From Stieleria neptunia (GTDB lineage Bacteria > Planctomycetota > Planctomycetia > Pirellulales > Pirellulaceae), in contig NZ_CP037423.1 in NCBI RefSeq assembly GCF_007754155.1, positions 6,382,567 to 6,446,566 on the forward strand: a stretch of 64,000 nt of DNA, in the 5' to 3' direction. The translations under genes were made by a program, and so were the position numbers. Below, piece after piece: positions 16,472 through 24,949 of the stretch. The notes beneath the pieces were generated by a model that was not told where the DNA came from, ran no database searches, and saw only the letters and a list, made by a program, of their open reading frames with translations. Every line of letters begins with the position of its first letter. Within the stretch, counting starts at the first letter, position 1.

Positions 16472-17752
16472 ATGAGTGACACAGCCAGTCTCGATGATTC
16501 CAGTCTCGATGATTCTCCCAATATCGACGCACCCGCGATTGATGCGCCGACGACCGATCCCGTCCGAGCCCCGTTCGAGGTCAAATTCGCCTCGCGCGTC
16601 GATCGCTTGCCCCCGTACATGTTTGGCCGCATCAACAACTCGCTGTACCAGAAACGGCGTGCCGGCGACGATGTGATCGACTTGGGGATGGGAAACCCCT
16701 CCGACCCGCCCGATCCGGTCGTGATCCAAAAACTGCACGACGCGTCCTCGGATCCCGGCAACCACGGCTACAGTAAATCCAACGGCATCGCCAACCTGCG
16801 GCGTGAAGTTGCCGGAAAATACTATCGCAAATACGGGGTGCGTCTGGACCCCGATCACGAAATCATCTCCTGTCTGGGCAGCAAAGAAGGTTTCTCACAC
16901 ATGTGCCTGGCCCTGATGGGTCCGGGTGACACCGCGATGATCCCGTCGCCCTATTTTCCGGTTCACATGTACGGCGTCATCCTGGCGTCGGGCAATGTGG
17001 TCGCCCTCGACGTGGCCGACCCGGACAAATTCTTGCGGAACGTGGCGTACACCTGCGAGAACATGATGCCATCGCCCAAAGTGTTGATCGTCAACTACCC
17101 GCACAATCCCAGTTCGGCGGTGATCGAGCCCGACTTTTTTGTCGAAGTTGTGCGGCTGGCCAAAAAATACGGGTTCATGGTCATCCACGATTTCGCCTAC
17201 GCCGACGTCGCCTTCGACGGCTATGTCCCGCCGAGTTTCCTGGCCGCCCCCGGTGCCAAGGACGTCGGTGTGGAATTCACGACGATGAGCAAGGGCTACA
17301 ACATGGCCGGCTGGCGGGTCGGATTCTGTGCGGGCAACGCAGACATGGTTCGTGGCTTGGGAACCATCAAGGGTTATTACGATTACGGGATGTTCCAGGC
17401 GATCCAAATTGCCGCGATCGTCGCGCTGCGAGAAACCGAAGCGAATGTCGAGAAGCAATCCGCCATCTACCAAGGACGCCGCGACGTGCTGGTCAACGGC
17501 TTGCGTCGACTGGGCTGGAAAGTCGAGCCCCCCAAGGCCGGCATGTTCGTCTGGGCGGAAGTCCCCGAACCGTGGCGCAGTGCCATGAGCACAATGGATT
17601 TTGCGATGAAGTTGCTGGAAGAAGGCAACGTCGCGGTCAGCCCCGGCAGCGGGTTCGGCACCGCCGGAGAAGGTTACTTGCGGATGTCCCTGGTCGAGAA
17701 CGAACACCGCCTGCGTCAAGCCGTGCGACAGATCAGCAAGTGTTTGGGGTAA
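16472..17752 (+). CDS. Class I/II PLP-dependent aminotransferase (alanine/LL-DAP aminotransferase-like)
   Basis: The protein has 426 residues. Visible fold-type I features are [13 protein letters not shown] and [17 protein letters not shown] near the N-terminus, [11 protein letters not shown] (the Asn contacting PLP), [12 protein letters not shown] (the PLP Asp/Tyr), and [15 protein letters not shown] with the Schiff-base Lys. The C-terminal [16 protein letters not shown] carries the substrate-carboxylate Arg. The family makes alanine or related amino acids from 2-oxo acids; exact specificity is not decided by sequence. ATG 16472 is preferred over an in-frame TTG three codons upstream. The acidic first ~35 residues ([12 protein letters not shown]) are extra compared with most relatives. 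It is monocistronic, divergent from lutA. Confidence 0.92.
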   Translation: MSDTASLDDSSLDDSPNIDAPAIDAPTTDPVRAPFEVKFASRVDRLPPYMFGRINNSLYQKRRAGDDVIDLGMGNPSDPPDPVVIQKLHDASSDPGNHGYSKSNGIANLRREVAGKYYRKYGVRLDPDHEIISCLGSKEGFSHMCLALMGPGDTAMIPSPYFPVHMYGVILASGNVVALDVADPDKFLRNVAYTCENMMPSPKVLIVNYPHNPSSAVIEPDFFVEVVRLAKKYGFMVIHDFAYADVAFDGYVPPSFLAAPGAKDVGVEFTTMSKGYNMAGWRVGFCAGNADMVRGLGTIKGYYDYGMFQAIQIAAIVALRETEANVEKQSAIYQGRRDVLVNGLRRLGWKVEPPKAGMFVWAEVPEPWRSAMSTMDFAMKLLEEGNVAVSPGSGFGTAGEGYLRMSLVENEHRLRQAVRQISKCLG

Positions 17753-18074
17753 GAAAGTAGGGCATGCTGTGCATGCCAAGTGTGACCTACACCTACTCGT
17801 TCCCAGGCTCCTGCCTGGGAACGCAATGCCGGCGAGGCTCCGCCTCGCGTTTGCATCCGGTGGAGGCGGAGCCTCCAAGACTGCGTGTTCCCAGGCGAGA
17901 GCCTGGGAACAAGGAAAGTAGGGCATGCTGTGCATGCCAAGTGTGACCTACACCGACTCGTTCCCAGGCTCCTGCCTGGGAACGCAATGCCGGCGAGGCT
18001 CCGCCTCGCGTTTGCATCCGGTGGAGGCGGAGCCTCCAAGACAGCGTGTTCCCAGGCGAGAGCCTGGGAACAAG
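17753..18074. repeat. 161-bp tandem duplication of palindromic element
   Basis: Two nearly identical 161-bp units start at 17753 and 17914 (GAAAGTAGGGCATGCTGTGC). Each contains GTTCCCAGGCTCCTGCCTGGGAAC, a GGCGAGGCTCCGCCTCG hairpin, and a distal GTTCCCAGGCGAGAGCCTGGGAAC hairpin. They fill the whole gap between two convergent genes, so they may also terminate transcription from both sides. Confidence 0.9.
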
Positions 18075-18081
18075 GTTGATG

Positions 18082-19899
18082 TCAGGTGTCGATCAAATCT
18101 TCCGGTGACAAAATCGGGACGGCGTTTTCTTCGGTCTCCTGTTTTTCTCGCCAGGGTTTTCCGGCACGGTACTGCTCCAGTTCCTCTTCGAGTTGTTCGA
18201 GCTGTTCGTGCTCTTGTGCCTTGCCGACGTCGACCGCCTTGCTGCTCCACTCGATCGCCTTTTCAAAGTTGCCCATCTCGGCATAGCCCGCCGCGAGCGT
18301 ACTGAGGATGTGGGGTTCCTGTCCATCGGTCAGTTCGACGGCGCGTTCCCCCAATTCGACCGAGCGGGCACCGTCTCGGACGCTGTCTTGAGGACTGGTG
18401 GCCAGGACCCAAGCGAGGTTGTTTAGGATTCCCGACAGGTCGAAGTTGGTGGAATCGTCACCCGCAACTTTGATGGCACGTTCGTAATCCTCGATCGCCT
18501 TGTCGTGATCTCCGACCGACAGGTAGGCGTCGGCTCGTGAGCGGAGGACCGAGACATTGGTCGGATCGCGGTCCAAAATCGCCGAGAGCACTTCGATCGC
18601 CTGCCGCGGCCGTTCGTCTTGCAAGTAGAGGTTGGCCAGCTGCAGTTTGCGGCCGTCGTTGGTCGGATCGCGATCGATCAACGTTTTCATTTCGTTGATG
18701 GCGTCGGCCATGCGGCCTTCTTCGATCGCGATCAGGCAACGGACAAAGATCGCCTGTTCGGCGGCGGCAACGCCGGGTGCGATCCGTTCGGCGGCCCGCA
18801 GGTCGTCTTTGGCGGCTTGCAGGTTGTTGCGTGCGACGGAGATTTCGGCGCGTTGCAGCAGCGAAATCGGATCTTGGGGTTGCATGGCGAGGGCTTTGTT
18901 CAGGTCCGCCAGCGCCTCTTCTTCTTTTAACTGCATGCGGTACAGGATCGCCCGCATCCGGTACAGCCCTTCGCTGGGTTTTGCTTCGAGCGTTTTGCTG
19001 AGCAATTCCAGGGCGTCGTCGACGCGGTCCAAATCGGCCAACTTTTGCACGACGGTTTGAGCGACTTGCAAATTGGTCGGGTCTTCGGCGAGCACCCGTT
19101 CCATGTCTTCGATCGCCCCGGCGACGTCTTGGTTTTGCAATCGAACCGCCGCGCGGGCCTGCAACGCTTCGCGGTTCTTGGGATCGTCCTTGATGGCGGC
19201 ATCCAAGTCGGCCAGACGCTTGTCTTCGTTTCCGGGTCCCCAGGTCAACGCACGCAGCACATAGGCGGCACTGCGTTCGACGGGATTGTCGGCCAACAGA
19301 TCGATCGCGCTGGAGGTCGCTGCGGTGATGGCGTCCTTGTCGCCACCTGGCAGCATGTTCAGTCGCGCGACCAGCAGGTAGGCTTCGACCAGTTCGGGGT
19401 CATTGTCCAGGGCGTCTTCAAGCGTCCGCAGCGCCTCGTCGCGCAACTGGATGGCGCGGTTGCGATTGCCGGCGGTTTGTCCCATCGCGGCGATCAGCTG
19501 CTGGCTTTTCTGCAACAGCACCGAGCCCAACATTTTTTTTGCGAACGACGCGTTTTCGCCGGAAAGTCCTTTCTTGATCGCCGTTTGCAGCAATCGTTCG
19601 ACCGCCTCCAGCTCGCGTGGGCTCTTGGCGTCGAAACGCAAGATGGCGGCCTCGTCCAATTCATCCTGGCCGGCGTCGATTTCGTCGGCGCTTGCGTCGG
19701 CGGCATCACTCGTCGCCTCGGTCTCGTCGGCGGGCTCGGCTTGCGGCGTCTCGGCGTCCTGCGAAGCGGGCTGATCAGCGGTCTGCGTTGATTCCTCGCT
19801 CGGAGTTTGAGACAACGCGGGCGAAGGAGCGAACAAAACCGCGCCGCTCAGGCACAGCAAGGCGAGCAGCGTAAGGTGCTGGGAAGACGATCGTATCAT
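18082..19899 (-). CDS. Secreted tetratricopeptide-repeat protein
   Basis: The 605-residue protein starts with a signal peptide (residues 1-31, ending in PSPALSQ). An acidic Asp/Glu/Ala-rich linker follows (about 32-95), then a long run of TPR-type helix pairs from about residue 110 to 575. Repeats are recognisable from units such as DPKNREALQARAAVRLQNQD, DPTNVSVLRSRADAYLSVGD and HILSTLAAGYAEMGNFEKAI. The C-terminal tail is acidic with Glu-rich coiled-coil character. TPR proteins act as protein-interaction scaffolds; this one should sit in the periplasm or outside. No catalytic domain is visible. It ends 7 bp from the tandem palindromic array. Confidence 0.88.
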   Translation of the reverse strand: MIRSSSQHLTLLALLCLSGAVLFAPSPALSQTPSEESTQTADQPASQDAETPQAEPADETEATSDAADASADEIDAGQDELDEAAILRFDAKSPRELEAVERLLQTAIKKGLSGENASFAKKMLGSVLLQKSQQLIAAMGQTAGNRNRAIQLRDEALRTLEDALDNDPELVEAYLLVARLNMLPGGDKDAITAATSSAIDLLADNPVERSAAYVLRALTWGPGNEDKRLADLDAAIKDDPKNREALQARAAVRLQNQDVAGAIEDMERVLAEDPTNLQVAQTVVQKLADLDRVDDALELLSKTLEAKPSEGLYRMRAILYRMQLKEEEALADLNKALAMQPQDPISLLQRAEISVARNNLQAAKDDLRAAERIAPGVAAAEQAIFVRCLIAIEEGRMADAINEMKTLIDRDPTNDGRKLQLANLYLQDERPRQAIEVLSAILDRDPTNVSVLRSRADAYLSVGDHDKAIEDYERAIKVAGDDSTNFDLSGILNNLAWVLATSPQDSVRDGARSVELGERAVELTDGQEPHILSTLAAGYAEMGNFEKAIEWSSKAVDVGKAQEHEQLEQLEEELEQYRAGKPWREKQETEENAVPILSPEDLIDT

Positions 19900-19991
19900 C
19901 GGCGTGGGCTCGTGCGGGGTTGAGGTTAGACCCCTTTATTATGCCGTGCCGGCGAATCGATGCGTAGATGAGCTTGGCAAGAATCGCCCGA

Positions 19992-20480
19992 TCAAGCCGA
20001 CAATTCGGCCGACTCCAACTTTTCCACCGACTCTCTCATCGACTTCAATTCGTTTTCAAGTTCTTCACAGCGATTCTTCAAACGGATGTGTTCTTCGTAG
20101 AATCGATTGAAATCCGTTGCCGTTTCCTGCCAGAAATCGCAGGGCCGGAACCGCAGCTTCATCGCCCGTCCGCCGTCGGCCAATTCATTCAAGATGCCGC
20201 GCAAGCGTAACATCGGGCCGGCGAAGCGATGGCTGAGTTTGACGATGTCCCAAACGTAGACGGGATACAACATCAGCATGATGCACAACAGCGGTGCCTG
20301 GGCGCCGAATGACCGCGCGATCGCCTGTCCAAACGTCTGGTTGCCGGGGGCGTAAACCATTTGGACGCCAATCCCGATCGCCAGCAACGCCAAAATGGTC
20401 AGCGACCAATGCATCGACATGCGGCGGATGATGGACCACTGGACCGGGGGATCGATCAGGAATCGGTTGCGTTGAGACAT
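19992..20480 (-). CDS. Small two-helix membrane protein with HAMP-like segment and C-terminal coiled coil
   Basis: The 162-residue protein has a membrane helix at about 23-42 (SLTILALLAIGIGVQMVYAP) and a second at about 62-80. The next stretch, FAGPMLRLRGILNELADGG through PCDFWQETATDFNRFYEEH, follows the two-helix pattern of HAMP linkers (P at the start, a Gly turn, a DE-like acidic start of helix 2, F-N). The C-terminal 30 residues form a heptad-like coiled coil (CEELENELKSMRESVEKLES). There is no kinase, cyclase or chemotaxis output domain, so a signalling role is unproven. It lies 92 bp upstream of the TPR gene, same strand, possibly cotranscribed. Confidence 0.75.
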   Translation of the reverse strand: MSQRNRFLIDPPVQWSIIRRMSMHWSLTILALLAIGIGVQMVYAPGNQTFGQAIARSFGAQAPLLCIMLMLYPVYVWDIVKLSHRFAGPMLRLRGILNELADGGRAMKLRFRPCDFWQETATDFNRFYEEHIRLKNRCEELENELKSMRESVEKLESAELSA

Positions 20481-20820
20481 AAGTGAATTTCCGGTTCGCG
20501 GGCGGTGCGACGGGCGTACGGAGGTGTGGTTTGGGGACGAGACTTTCCAACGCTAGCTCGCATTGGGCGGCCCCGCGCCGAAACCGGCACAAATCCCCGT
20601 GAGGGATAAAGGCCATCCAAGAATTCGTCGCCGGAAAACTCGACGCAGCCCCGACAACCGAATCAGACGGATCCGGTCCGCCGCAAATTGCACGCTCCGA
20701 CTCGCTCGACGACCAGAAATCGCGAGGAATTTGCCGATTAATCGTCCTGTGTACTGCATTTCCGAAAACGGGATCGGCGGAGCGTCGTCGCCCGATTTTC
20801 ACTTCGCGACCCTGTCACGG
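20481..20820. other. Divergent intergenic region, no recognised element
   Basis: 340 bases separate the start of the HAMP-like gene from the ATG of the secreted Pro-rich protein. No repeat, hairpin or clear promoter was recognised. The plus frame of the downstream gene stays open through most of it, but without family-like sequence. Confidence 0.5.
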
Positions 20821-22125
20821 ATGACGAGTCGGCTCATGCCAGGCAAATCAAATCAACCGCGAACCACGCCTCTCGACCCGCCCCATCCGCGTCGAGCGAC
20901 CAGACGCAAGCGTCTGGCCACCACCGCTGCTCTGGCACTGGCCGCGCTGACCCTGTCCGCGGGCAACCCAACGCTGCCCGACGCCCAGGCCGATCATCCC
21001 GCCACGATGCAGCGTGTGGGACGATTGCTGGGGGTCGGTTGGGGCGATGGATACCACGTCTGTCGCGACGGCGGATTTCGGCCGGGGGCGGATCTGCCGC
21101 CGCATGGCTATGCCGACCGATTCGGCCACGCCGGATGTCGCGACGGCTGCGGCCAGATCTATCCGCCCGGCACCGGACTGTCCCAAGTCCACCGCGGGCT
21201 GCCCCATCTGCTGACCGGGCTGCCCAGTCTGCCGGCCGTGTCGGGCCCCGCCGTGTATTCGAGCGGCGTCGCGTCCTGCCAGGCTGGGGATTGCGACAGC
21301 GGCGGCTGCGACAGGCCCATTGCCGGGTTCAACCATGCCGAAGCGACGTTGCACCGAACTCCCCAACCGATGGGCAGCCGTCCCCCGGCATCCTGTGACG
21401 ATGCGGGCTGCGATGCCGGTCTGGACGCGTACGAGTTCTCTGACACCGCGAATCCGGCTGCCGATGCCGGCCCGGCAAGCCCTGCCGAGTCGTCGGCTGC
21501 GTCCGATGACGCCATGAAACTGCCTCAAGACTGGCTCGTTGACCAAGACCTGCCCGTTGACCAAGACCTGCCCAGCGAAGCGGCTTCGCCGAGCGATCAA
21601 TCGATGCCGGTCACCGTTGTCGCGCCACAGGTGGAAGAACCGCTGCTCGATTTTTCGGGCCCGAACCAGCTGCCCTTCGCCTCGGCCGCCCCGAACGCCG
21701 CATCCGCCGACACCGTCGAACCGCTTGGCGGCGAGCCGGATCTGTTGAACGATCAAGCGGTCGAACAACAACTGCCTCCGGCCGCCTATTTCCGTGGCGA
21801 CGACGACCTGGGATTGGACCAGCCCGGCACAGGCGATCTTGAAGTGCCAGTTGTGGAGACGCCAGCAGCAGAGCAGCCTGAGGCGGAGTTGCCGGTGCAA
21901 TTGCCGTCGGTTCAGATGGACTCCCCGCAGCCGTCGCAGACGCCGGCGGTCGAGTCGCCGGAAATCAATACACCGCCGGTCCGCTCCAATCCGTTCCTCG
22001 GTACCGGGATGCGTTCGGCCCCGTCAAAACCGCCGGCCCCGTCAACGGCAGGCCGTGCCGCACCGCGGGTGGCGACGCTGCCGCGTGCCGGCCGCGACTG
22101 GAACCCGATTCGCCAGCCCGATTGA
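20821..22125 (+). CDS. Secreted Cys/Gly- and Pro-rich protein of unknown function
   Basis: The protein has 434 residues from ATG 20821 (a second ATG lies at 20836). A basic N-terminus (RRATRRKRLATTAALALAAL) leads into an export signal ending near DAQA. Residues ~60-220 are Gly/Cys-rich with regularly spaced cysteine pairs (CRDGGF, HAGCRDGCGQIY, CQAGDCDSGGCD, CDDAGCDAG). The rest is acidic and Pro-rich, with a short repeat of (V/L)DQDLPVDQDLP, and ends RAGRDWNPIRQPD. Similar Cys-rich envelope proteins are frequent in planctomycetes; I do not recognise a catalytic domain. The open frame extends to 20563, but the signal peptide fixes the start. Confidence 0.7.
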   Translation: MTSRLMPGKSNQPRTTPLDPPHPRRATRRKRLATTAALALAALTLSAGNPTLPDAQADHPATMQRVGRLLGVGWGDGYHVCRDGGFRPGADLPPHGYADRFGHAGCRDGCGQIYPPGTGLSQVHRGLPHLLTGLPSLPAVSGPAVYSSGVASCQAGDCDSGGCDRPIAGFNHAEATLHRTPQPMGSRPPASCDDAGCDAGLDAYEFSDTANPAADAGPASPAESSAASDDAMKLPQDWLVDQDLPVDQDLPSEAASPSDQSMPVTVVAPQVEEPLLDFSGPNQLPFASAAPNAASADTVEPLGGEPDLLNDQAVEQQLPPAAYFRGDDDLGLDQPGTGDLEVPVVETPAAEQPEAELPVQLPSVQMDSPQPSQTPAVESPEINTPPVRSNPFLGTGMRSAPSKPPAPSTAGRAAPRVATLPRAGRDWNPIRQPD

Positions 22126-22230
22126 GCCGCCGGCGAATCAGCCCTGGATGTCAACGCTGCCAAGCACGTGTTAGCGGTAGGGCGCAAATCCTCCGGTCGT
22201 TCACGGTGTCAGACGCGGGAAATCGATGCG

Positions 22231-23238
22231 TTACAGCGATTCCTTGATGTCGGCAAAACCGCGCAGCTCGTACGGAATCTGGACGTAATCGAGCACCCGG
22301 CAGAGGCCTCGCAATGCGACACCGAATCCGTCGGGGCCGCTGAATCCGCCGAACTGACCACCGCCCTTGACGTGCGGTTCCAGATCCAGGAACACGCCAT
22401 CGGCGCCGCGGCGGGTCGCCCGCTGGTGAAGCTCGGGCAAGAAGTCTTTGAAATCGCGGAAGATCGCTTCGTGACCACAATCGCCGCGATCGGCGGGCAC
22501 GAAATTCTCCAGGCTGGCCTCGTCGACGTGGTCGATCCGACCGGTGGGGGAGGGATCGTGATAGTCCTTGACGTGCATCCACCCCATGCTGTCCTTCATC
22601 GCCAAATATTGGGCGAAGGTTTCATCGGCGGTGAAGCCTTGCGTGACGATGTTGGCACCGTCAAAAATCGTCAGCATCGCGGGATGGTTGACTTTCGCCG
22701 CGATGGCTTGCAGCAGCGGTCCGGTTTGCCCGACCAAATTGGCTTCGACTTCCAACCCAAACGTCAACCCGCGTTTGTCGCAGGCTTCGGCGATCTGCCC
22801 GAGCTGGTCGGCGACCTGATCGAGATGGTCTTCCGGCGCCGAGCCCTTGGGATGATAAAACGCAAACCCGCGGATCAATTTGGCACCGAAGGCTTCGGCG
22901 CGATCGCAGGCCGTTTGAACGTCCTCGGCCAAGTACTTTTCGAACGGGATGAACTTGTTTGCGGTCCCGTCGTCGACATCTTGCAGTTTGACCTTGCCGA
23001 TCGGCGAACCGATGCTGCTGACCTTCAACCCATAGTCGGATTGCATCTTGACCAGATGATTGATCTCGGCGTCGCTCAGCAACATCACATTCTTGATGCC
23101 TTCGCCGGCGTCAACGAACCGCATGGAGTAGTAGCGCAACCCCAACGCGGCGAACGCCGAATATTGCTGGACGGCGAGTTTTTCGTTGGCGGCTTCGTCC
23201 GCAAAACCACTCAAAAGGACGGGGATTCTGTCAGTCAT
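22231..23238 (-). CDS. Sugar phosphate isomerase/epimerase (xylose-isomerase-like TIM barrel)
   Basis: The 335-residue protein shows the AP-endonuclease-2/xylose isomerase-like barrel: GLRYYSMRF, GLKVSSIGSPIGK, GAKLIRGFAFYHP, LTFGLEVEANL (a metal-binding Glu), LTIFDGANIV, GWMHVKDYHD (the metal His and Asp) and ADGVFLDLEPH. These enzymes isomerise or epimerise free or phosphorylated sugars with divalent metal. The specific substrate is unknown. ATG 23238 (MTDRIPVLLSG) is preferred to a start 57 bases upstream that would lie at the edge of a repeat-rich gap. It is monocistronic. Confidence 0.85.
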   Translation of the reverse strand: MTDRIPVLLSGFADEAANEKLAVQQYSAFAALGLRYYSMRFVDAGEGIKNVMLLSDAEINHLVKMQSDYGLKVSSIGSPIGKVKLQDVDDGTANKFIPFEKYLAEDVQTACDRAEAFGAKLIRGFAFYHPKGSAPEDHLDQVADQLGQIAEACDKRGLTFGLEVEANLVGQTGPLLQAIAAKVNHPAMLTIFDGANIVTQGFTADETFAQYLAMKDSMGWMHVKDYHDPSPTGRIDHVDEASLENFVPADRGDCGHEAIFRDFKDFLPELHQRATRRGADGVFLDLEPHVKGGGQFGGFSGPDGFGVALRGLCRVLDYVQIPYELRGFADIKESL

Positions 23239-23287
23239 CAAATTGCAAGCTGGGGTTGAAAGGAAGTTGTCGGGGGGGCGAACGCCC

Positions 23288-23418
23288 AATGCCATTTACT
23301 TTGGGTTTGAACGTGTTAGGGGAACGGCGCGAGCCGTCCGGTATCGGCGTGAAAGACCGGAGGGCTCGCGCCCTACCGCTAACAAAACACCGCGTTTGGC
23401 GTCAAAGTAAGTGGCATT
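23288..23418. mobile_element. MITE-like element with 16-bp terminal inverted repeats
   Basis: The ends are AATGCCATTTACTTTG (23288-23303) and CAAAGTAAGTGGCATT (23403-23418), 15 of 16 complementary. The 131-bp body contains an inner palindrome based on GGCGCGAGCCGTCCGG / CCGGAGGGCTCGCGCC. It has no coding capacity. Parts of the inner palindrome recur at 22170-22195 and 47772-47838. Confidence 0.75.
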
Positions 23419-23462
23419 GGCCGAGGGCCGGCGTCGGATCACGCTCATGCGTTGGCATTATC

Positions 23463-23831
23463 CTACGCTTGGGGCGTTGGATACTGGACAATGATATTGC
23501 TGTGCAGGCCCCCGCGGGGCGTCCACTGGCTCTCCACCGTCACACTTTTTGGCTGTACAACCGCCAGAAAGTCATCCATGATGCGGTTTGTCACGGCCTC
23601 GTAGAACATGCCTTCGTTCCGAAATCGCTGCAGATACATTTTCAAACTCTTCAGTTCCACGCACAATTTGTCTGGAACGTAGCTGAAAATGATCTTCCCA
23701 TAGTCCGGCTGACCGGTCTTGGGGCACACCGAAGTGAACTCGGGGCAATGGTGCACGATGGTAAAATTGCGCGACGTGTTGGGATTGTCGAACACTTCCA
23801 GGATGTCACTAAAGTTTTCTGAATCACTCAA
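23463..23831 (-). CDS. queF: QueF, NADPH-dependent 7-cyano-7-deazaguanine (preQ0) reductase
   Basis: The 122-residue protein belongs to the short T-fold QueF type. It has CPEFTSVCPKTGQPDYG with the catalytic Cys, VELKSLKMYLQRFRNEG with the QueF family motif, and WTPRGGLHSN near the C-terminus. It reduces preQ0 to preQ1 for queuosine in tRNA. I start at TTG 23831, 9 bases after a strong AAGGGAG Shine-Dalgarno sequence; a GTG at 23873 in the same frame has no such site and would overlap queE. It is divergent from queE. No preQ1 riboswitch was recognised. Confidence 0.9.
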   Translation of the reverse strand: MSDSENFSDILEVFDNPNTSRNFTIVHHCPEFTSVCPKTGQPDYGKIIFSYVPDKLCVELKSLKMYLQRFRNEGMFYEAVTNRIMDDFLAVVQPKSVTVESQWTPRGGLHSNIIVQYPTPQA

Positions 23832-23840
23832 CGCTATTTT

Positions 23841-23847
23841 CTCCCTT
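23841..23847 (-). promoter_or_regulatory. Ribosome binding site fixing the TTG start of queF
   Basis: AAGGGAG on the minus strand lies 9 bases before TTG 23831. It overlaps the proposed TTG start of the divergent queE at 23846, which shows how tight this divergent junction is. Confidence 0.65.
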
Positions 23848-24595
23848 GGGTAAATCACAATTTTCGCACGCACCGGCCGAATCCACCAGGGGACCGGGTC
23901 ACGCCCAATTGCTGGTCAGCGAAACCTTTACCAGCCGACAAGGCGAAGGCCGGCTGACCGGGACGGACAGCTTTTTCATCCGCACCAGCGGCTGCAATTT
24001 GCGCTGTTGGTTCTGTGACACGCCCTACGCGTCCTGGGACCCGTCGGGCGACCGCCAGACGATCCAATCGCTGGTCGAAGCGGCTCGGCAAAGTGGCGTC
24101 GCACACGTCGTGCTGACCGGCGGCGAACCGCTGCTACCGGCCGCGGTCACTGAATTGTCCGACGCGCTGATGCAGGCCGGGTTTCACCTGACGATTGAAA
24201 CCGCCGGGACGATCGACAAACCGATCCCCTGTGACCTGCTTTCGCTCAGCCCCAAACTGGCCGACAGCACGCCCGACCCGCAGCAGCATCCGCGCTGGAG
24301 TCGTCTGCACGAACAGCGCCGCATGCCGCTGGATACGATGCGAAACTTGATCGACGCCGCGATCGGCTTTCAACTGAAATTCGTCGTCGGCGACGCGGCG
24401 CAATTCGGCGAGGTTCAAGACGTTTCCCGAGCGCTCGACGTCGACAACGAGGACGTCTTCATCATGCCGCAGGGCGTGACGAACGCCGAGATGGACGCCG
24501 CCCAGCGCTGGCTCCGTCCGCTGGCCGAATCGGCCGGCTACCAGTATTGCGACCGCATGCAAATCCGCTGGTTCGGCAACCGCCGCGGGACGTGA
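23846..24595 (+). CDS. queE: QueE, 7-carboxy-7-deazaguanine synthase (radical SAM)
   Basis: The protein has 249 residues if started at TTG 23846. FTSRQGEGRLTGTDSFFIRT is the QueE N-terminal strand, and CNLRCWFCDTPYASW holds the radical-SAM CX3CX2C cluster with the QueE-typical DT-Y/F segment. VLTGGEPLL binds SAM. The enzyme makes 7-carboxy-7-deazaguanine from 6-carboxytetrahydropterin. The start is uncertain: there is no Shine-Dalgarno sequence before 23846, and TTG 23909 (before LLVSETF) is an alternative with AGGGGA 15 bases upstream. QueC and QueD are not in the window. Confidence 0.92.
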   Translation: MGKSQFSHAPAESTRGPGHAQLLVSETFTSRQGEGRLTGTDSFFIRTSGCNLRCWFCDTPYASWDPSGDRQTIQSLVEAARQSGVAHVVLTGGEPLLPAAVTELSDALMQAGFHLTIETAGTIDKPIPCDLLSLSPKLADSTPDPQQHPRWSRLHEQRRMPLDTMRNLIDAAIGFQLKFVVGDAAQFGEVQDVSRALDVDNEDVFIMPQGVTNAEMDAAQRWLRPLAESAGYQYCDRMQIRWFGNRRGT

Positions 24596-24700
24596 GCCGG
24601 GTTTGCCTCGCTGATGCACCCTTGGCCACCACTCAACCACTCGTTCCAAGGCTCGGCCTGGGAACGCAATGCCAAAGCCTCCAATGCCCGATTTGAATGA

Positions 24701-24775
24701 ACCCACGGATGGCAGAGCGTACCCACGGATGAAAAGCAGCCTGGGATCCGTGGGTACGCCTTGCCATCCGTGGGT
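24701..24775. repeat. Long hairpin: 30-bp stem, 15-base loop
   Basis: Arm 24701-24730 (ACCCACGGATGGCAGAGCGT...) pairs with arm 24746-24775 at 28 of 30 positions. Each arm itself holds two copies of ACCCACGGAT. It could terminate queE transcription or be a remnant of a palindromic mobile repeat. Confidence 0.85.
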
Positions 24776-24835
24776 GTTCTCCGTTGCAGTGATACCCGGC
24801 ATGCACAGCATGCCCTACGCCCCCGTTGTTACGCC

Positions 24836-24846
24836 AGGCGGAGCCT
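24836..24846. repeat. Left 11-bp direct repeat flanking the insertion sequence
   Basis: AGGCGGAGCCT occurs here immediately before the element and again at 26546-26556 immediately after it. It may be a target-site duplication, but the motif is also a core of the local palindromic repeats, so a coincidental match is possible. Confidence 0.6.
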
Positions 24847-24937
24847 GGGCTGCGCAAAACCGACCGGTTTTGTGTTGAAATTGCTATTTGAGAATTTGAC
24901 GGAATTGGTTCTCTTATATGCAGTTTTTCCGCGTCAT

Positions 24938-24942
24938 GGAGG
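24938..24942 (+). promoter_or_regulatory. Ribosome binding site of the first insertion-sequence ORF
   Basis: GGAGG lies 7 bases before ATG 24950 and selects that start rather than the longer open frame upstream. Confidence 0.7.
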
Positions 24943-24949
24943 TTCAGTC

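Larger units (their letters stand above)
24596..24949. other. Repeat-rich gap between queE and the insertion sequence
   Basis: It holds a degenerate GTTCCAAGGCTCGGCCTGGGAAC palindrome near 24644, the 30-bp-stem hairpin (separate entry), a GGCATGCACAGCATGCC palindrome near 24798, and from 24847 the left end of the insertion sequence. No gene was recognised. Confidence 0.7.

Noticed and set aside
23841..23910. preQ1 riboswitch between queF and queE
   Set aside because: The space between the starts is too short for a leader, and no class I preQ1 stem with an A-rich tail was seen.
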